Part shown: positions 61,136 to 64,000 of the stretch, piece by piece | How positions within the stretch are numbered: position 1 is the stretch's first letter | How the letters are laid out: each line of letters opens with the position of its first letter | Assembly (NCBI GenBank): GCA_943736015.1 | Contig: OX031057.1 | Location: 36,108,501 to 36,172,500, forward strand | Length of the DNA: 64,000 nucleotides | Direction: 5' to 3' | DNA from: Tridacna crocea | Taxonomy: Eukaryota; Mollusca; Bivalvia; Cardiida; Cardiidae | The notes under the pieces: generated by a model | Seen by the model: only the letters and a program-made list of their open reading frames with translations | The model's database searches: none | What the model was told of the DNA's origin: nothing | Translations under genes and position numbers: made by a program

Positions 61136-61675
61136 TTAACATTATTATTTTTAATTTTTAGTTTGAAAGTCAAAATCAATACTTTGGATAGAGAGAAGAA
61201 ATCAAGGACATAGTGCGGATGAATACATAATTCAAAAGAACAAAACGAGACTTGACAAAACTTACAATTAAGACTATCTATAAGTGCTTAATGAAAAAAA
61301 AAGTAGCTCCTAAATTACGGCAAGAAGTGAAAATGAAAGTTGATATCGTCACTAGTGATGATATCAAAAATTATTTCATGCTCTCCGGTAGGATATCGAG
61401 AAATAGCAGTGAAAATATTTTTCGATCTTTCACCGGTACCACCAGTGAAAATACTGATTTTCACGTTCTTGTTACCTTGGTAAATTGCGCGTGCCTCACA
61501 ACCAGATGGGAAATATGACGTCATATACCTTACATTTCACGCGCTTGACGTAATATTGTAATGCGTTGCTATGCGGGAGGGGTACGCCACGGGGAATAAC
61601 GGAAAAGAACTGTACTGGATTTTGATAAAGCTCCTCCCAGAAAAGGTTAAAAGCATGAAATAAATAGAACATTTG

Positions 61676-61838
61676 TTTTTTTCGGTGAAAGATCGAAATT
61701 CATTTCATCTCGTGAACACCATCCGTAATATTTTCACTCGTGGCTGCGCCACTCGTGAAAATATTACCGATGGTGTCCACTCGATAAAATAATTTTCGAT
61801 CTTTCACCGAAAAAGACAAAATCCTCTATTTATTACAC
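61676..61838. repeat. Family 5 palindromic repeat, most complete copy
   Basis: Inverted halves from TTCGGTGAAAGATCGAAATT to AATTTTCGATCTTTCACCGA around CGTGGCTGCGCCACTCG. A diverged relative lies at 61330-61450. Confidence 0.87.
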
Positions 61839-61886
61839 TGGGAAATTCCAGGATTTCACTGCTTGGTATATAATGAAATTTCTTAA

Positions 61887-62149
61887 ATGAACCACAGACT
61901 GTACCTCCTATACAATTTGATCTTACTTCACTGTCTGCAATGGCTCCATGTTAAGGTAGCTGAAGCTCTCGATAAGATTGAGCTTGATACGTTTTTATTG
62001 TTCACAGAATGTTGTATATGTGACGACCATTCGCCAGATCAAACAAAGCGGTGTTCTTATCCTGGGGTTTGTAGCCGCAGCTTCAAGTTGTGCACAGAAT
62101 ATTGTCATACAACCAGACGCTTTCACTCTGGAAAATGGAAAATAGTTAG
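61887..62149 (+). CDS. Candidate secreted Cys-rich protein, first exon (doubtful)
   Basis: An open frame begins with a hydrophobic leader (MNHRLYLLYNLILLHCLQWL) and continues into a segment with seven Cys in about 35 residues (ECCICDDHSPDQTKRC and on to LCTEYC). It ends at an AGAGG|GTATAT donor-like site, after which a diverged family 1 MITE begins. No family was recognised and no second exon could be placed. An alternative reading is chance or part of an unidentified repeat. Confidence 0.25.
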
Positions 62150-62211
62150 AGGGTATATAAAAATTTCCTTTCATTTTAAGTTTGCTAATTTGCTAATTTT
62201 GTTTCATGTTT

Positions 62212-62445
62212 CCCACCTAATCCTGTACCACACAATACCGACTTATAATAAAACTGAGGAAAAAGCCTTTTGAACAACTTATTGGAAAAAGAGGAAATTG
62301 CTGGTATCCAGCAGTTTTTTTTCTTATTTCCACGGTGTTTTCTGCCCTGTCGCAGACAATTTTCATTATTTGCGTCACATTGAAATTGTCGTTTGGCAAT
62401 ATTTTCAATTTTGGAAAGTCTACATTTTTGTTGTGTGATAAACCA
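62212..62445 (+). mobile_element. Family 1 MITE (diverged)
   Basis: Termini CCTGTACCACACAATACC and TTGTTGTGTGATAAAC are recognisable; the hairpin has many mismatches. Confidence 0.8.
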
Positions 62446-62633
62446 TAGAAGTGGAACATTCATTTACCCAGCCCTGCTCTCGACAGCATGTAAGAACTTT
62501 GTGGGACAAAATTCTGTGGTTCTGACTTGCAATCGCTTCTTTTCCCTTTATGAACGTCATTACCAGTGTACTTGTGTACATTCTGATTGACTCGTCTTTG
62601 ATATTGTTACGAATTAACCCTCACGATTCCTTT

Positions 62634-62635
<2 letters not shown>

Positions 62636-62681
<46 letters not shown>

Positions 62682-62690
62682 GTCTGTCAT
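62636..62690. repeat. CT microsatellite
   Basis: About twenty CT dinucleotides followed by TCTG steps. Confidence 0.95.
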
Positions 62691-62760
62691 GAATATAATA
62701 CTATTTTTTCGTTAGTTAGAAAAAAAAAATGTCACGCAGCGTTTACCGCTGAGGATTTGT

Positions 62761-62992
62761 TTAACCCTTTCCCAAACAATCTCTGGTTTTTACGACCCTG
62801 AGATAGAAGCTTTTTGAAAACATTGTGGGAAAAGGAGAAAATGCTGGTGGTAACCAGCATTTTCTCCTTTTCCCACAATGTTTTCTACCCTTCTGGAAAC
62901 ATATTTCAATTTTTGATTAACATTTAATATGTCATCTGCAAGAGCTTTCAATTTGGACCAGTCTAAAATTTTGTCGTTTGGTTAAGAGTTAA
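62761..62992 (+). mobile_element. Family 1 MITE
   Basis: Full-length, TTAA ends. Three extra bases (GGT) at the hairpin tip. Confidence 0.93.
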
Positions 62993-63942
62993 CACTGTTT
63001 TGTACAAGCTATCTGCTGAGACAGCATTTAAGAGGAATCATGCTTTAAAATCTCGGAGTATTTTGGCCGAGACGAGACTCGAATTTGCAACACCTAGATA
63101 ACTAGCTATGTGCTTTACAACAAAGCTACCAAAACAATGTCTATCGTTTTGACTTTCAACGGCATGAAAAAAAAAATTCATGAATAAAATAATCGAATGA
63201 TTTTCATCGACAGTTGTGCTACTCAGTTGACCTGTATAGATCAATGGTACCACACCATCACTACGCTCGCATGTATTGACAACACGCGAGGGGAACCAGC
63301 CAGCGGAACTGAATGCTATTCTTGTTGTCGGACTCCCTCCCCTCTTAAACCGCATTACTGTCAAGAGGATCCCGACACACATTTCATCCGATTCAACATA
63401 ACTACTCGTAAGTTTGACTAGTGTCAGTCCGTTGAATAGAGCCTTTTCATTAAAAACAAAATCATCAAGTATAACTGCAAAACGAAAACTCTGTGTTCTC
63501 TGTGTTCTCAATGTAAAGAAGGGCAAATAACAACACATATTTCTTTGACTCTGCTGTAGTCGTGTACCTTGTTTATTAGAATGACTTAAATGCAGGGCCT
63601 GAATGCCAGGCTACTCGTAAGTTTGCAGGCGTTTTTACATGGTCTGATATTTGACTGAGCTTTGGGGTCGTATTCTTAATCATCCTAGTTCAAAGATTCA
63701 CCATCTCAATGGATGTAAGAAAATAGTTAGAATGCACGTTATGAAACCTAAAACCCTTTCGGTTACTTATATTACCCCTGTAGTCGACCCTCTGACACTT
63801 CTCACCAGATGCAGAATGCGGTGGCCTACGTTATATTAAGTGATTATACAGTCATTAGTGATGAAATGACGAATAAGTTCCCTTATCGCCAAATTCCTTG
63901 GCAGGTAACGGTCGCAATAACTACATAGCTCAACCAAGTCAT
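62993..63942. other. Right-end stretch with unassigned open frames
   Basis: A 166-codon minus frame (63038-63538) and an overlapping 74-codon plus frame (63197-63421) with several Cys. The minus frame runs through the tRNA-like element at 63060, which argues against it being a gene. Left unassigned. Confidence 0.4.
63060..63140 (-). mobile_element. tRNA-like element
   Basis: On the minus strand, GGTAGCTTTGTTGTAAAGC and GCAAATTCGAGTCTC are spaced like tRNA A and B boxes. The stem arms do not pair well, so a SINE head or tRNA relic is more likely than a tRNA gene. Confidence 0.35.
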
Positions 63943-64000
63943 TATCTCCCGCAAGATGGCATTCTACAAATACACAACTATCTAATATGTGCATTCTGGG
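63943..64000 (+). repeat. Dispersed ~370-bp repeat, copy 3 (cut by window edge)
   Basis: The first 58 bases match the start of the copies at 3276 and 52130 (TTATCTCCCGCAAGATGGCA and onward). The remainder lies outside the window. Confidence 0.75.

Noticed and set aside
63038-63538. 166-codon minus-strand ORF at the right end
   Set aside because: It runs through a tRNA-like element and has no recognisable domain or splice context. Not called as a gene.

Overview
The window looks like nuclear DNA of an AT-rich, intron-containing animal, most probably a bivalve mollusc. The grounds are the actin N-terminus ([16 protein letters not shown]), GT-AG introns of metazoan type, tRNA-derived SINEs, and a very heavy load of short non-autonomous DNA elements. 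The species assignment is inference. No prokaryotic, viral or organellar gene was recognised.

Three protein genes could be reconstructed exon by exon. (1) Minus strand, 10204 down to the left edge: a phosphatidylinositol-4-phosphate 5-kinase-like protein of the PIP5KL1 type, ten coding exons visible, 3' end outside the window. (2) Plus strand, 13662-26772: HENMT1/HEN1, the small-RNA 3'-terminal 2'-O-methyltransferase, six coding exons giving 404 codons, apparently complete and intact. Its first intron holds a 5-kb minisatellite. (3) Minus strand, 39006-34271: a complete cytoplasmic-type actin of 376 residues in two coding exons separated by a 3.6-kb intron. PIP5KL1 and HENMT1 are divergently arranged. 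The 3.4 kb between them contains a duplicated inverted repeat that carries four copies of a 24-25 codon ORF ending at a GT.

The rest is repeats. The dominant element (family 1 here) is about 230 bp, ends in TTAA-CCCTTT / AAAGGG-TTAA, and has a nearly perfect 67-bp palindrome in its centre. Roughly sixty copies or fragments are visible, about one per kb, in both orientations, including in introns of all three genes. TTAA targets and CCC/GGG ends suggest piggyBac-type MITEs. A variant with a differently paired hairpin (family 1b) occurs four times. A second TTAA-bounded hairpin family (family 2, arms containing GATCAGACTGCA) is present in many copies, with several smaller palindromic families. 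Three copies of one SINE, with 9-13 bp target duplications, and other tRNA-like pieces lie among and inside these elements. Nested insertions let parts of the insertion order be read.

The regions 26.8-34.2 kb and 39.4-64 kb hold no convincing gene. They are intergenic DNA built from the elements above plus microsatellites. The one possible exception is a weak candidate secreted Cys-rich exon at 61887-62149. In plus-strand orientation for family 1, the ACAATCCC-type end comes first and the GTCGTTTGGTAAA-type end last.
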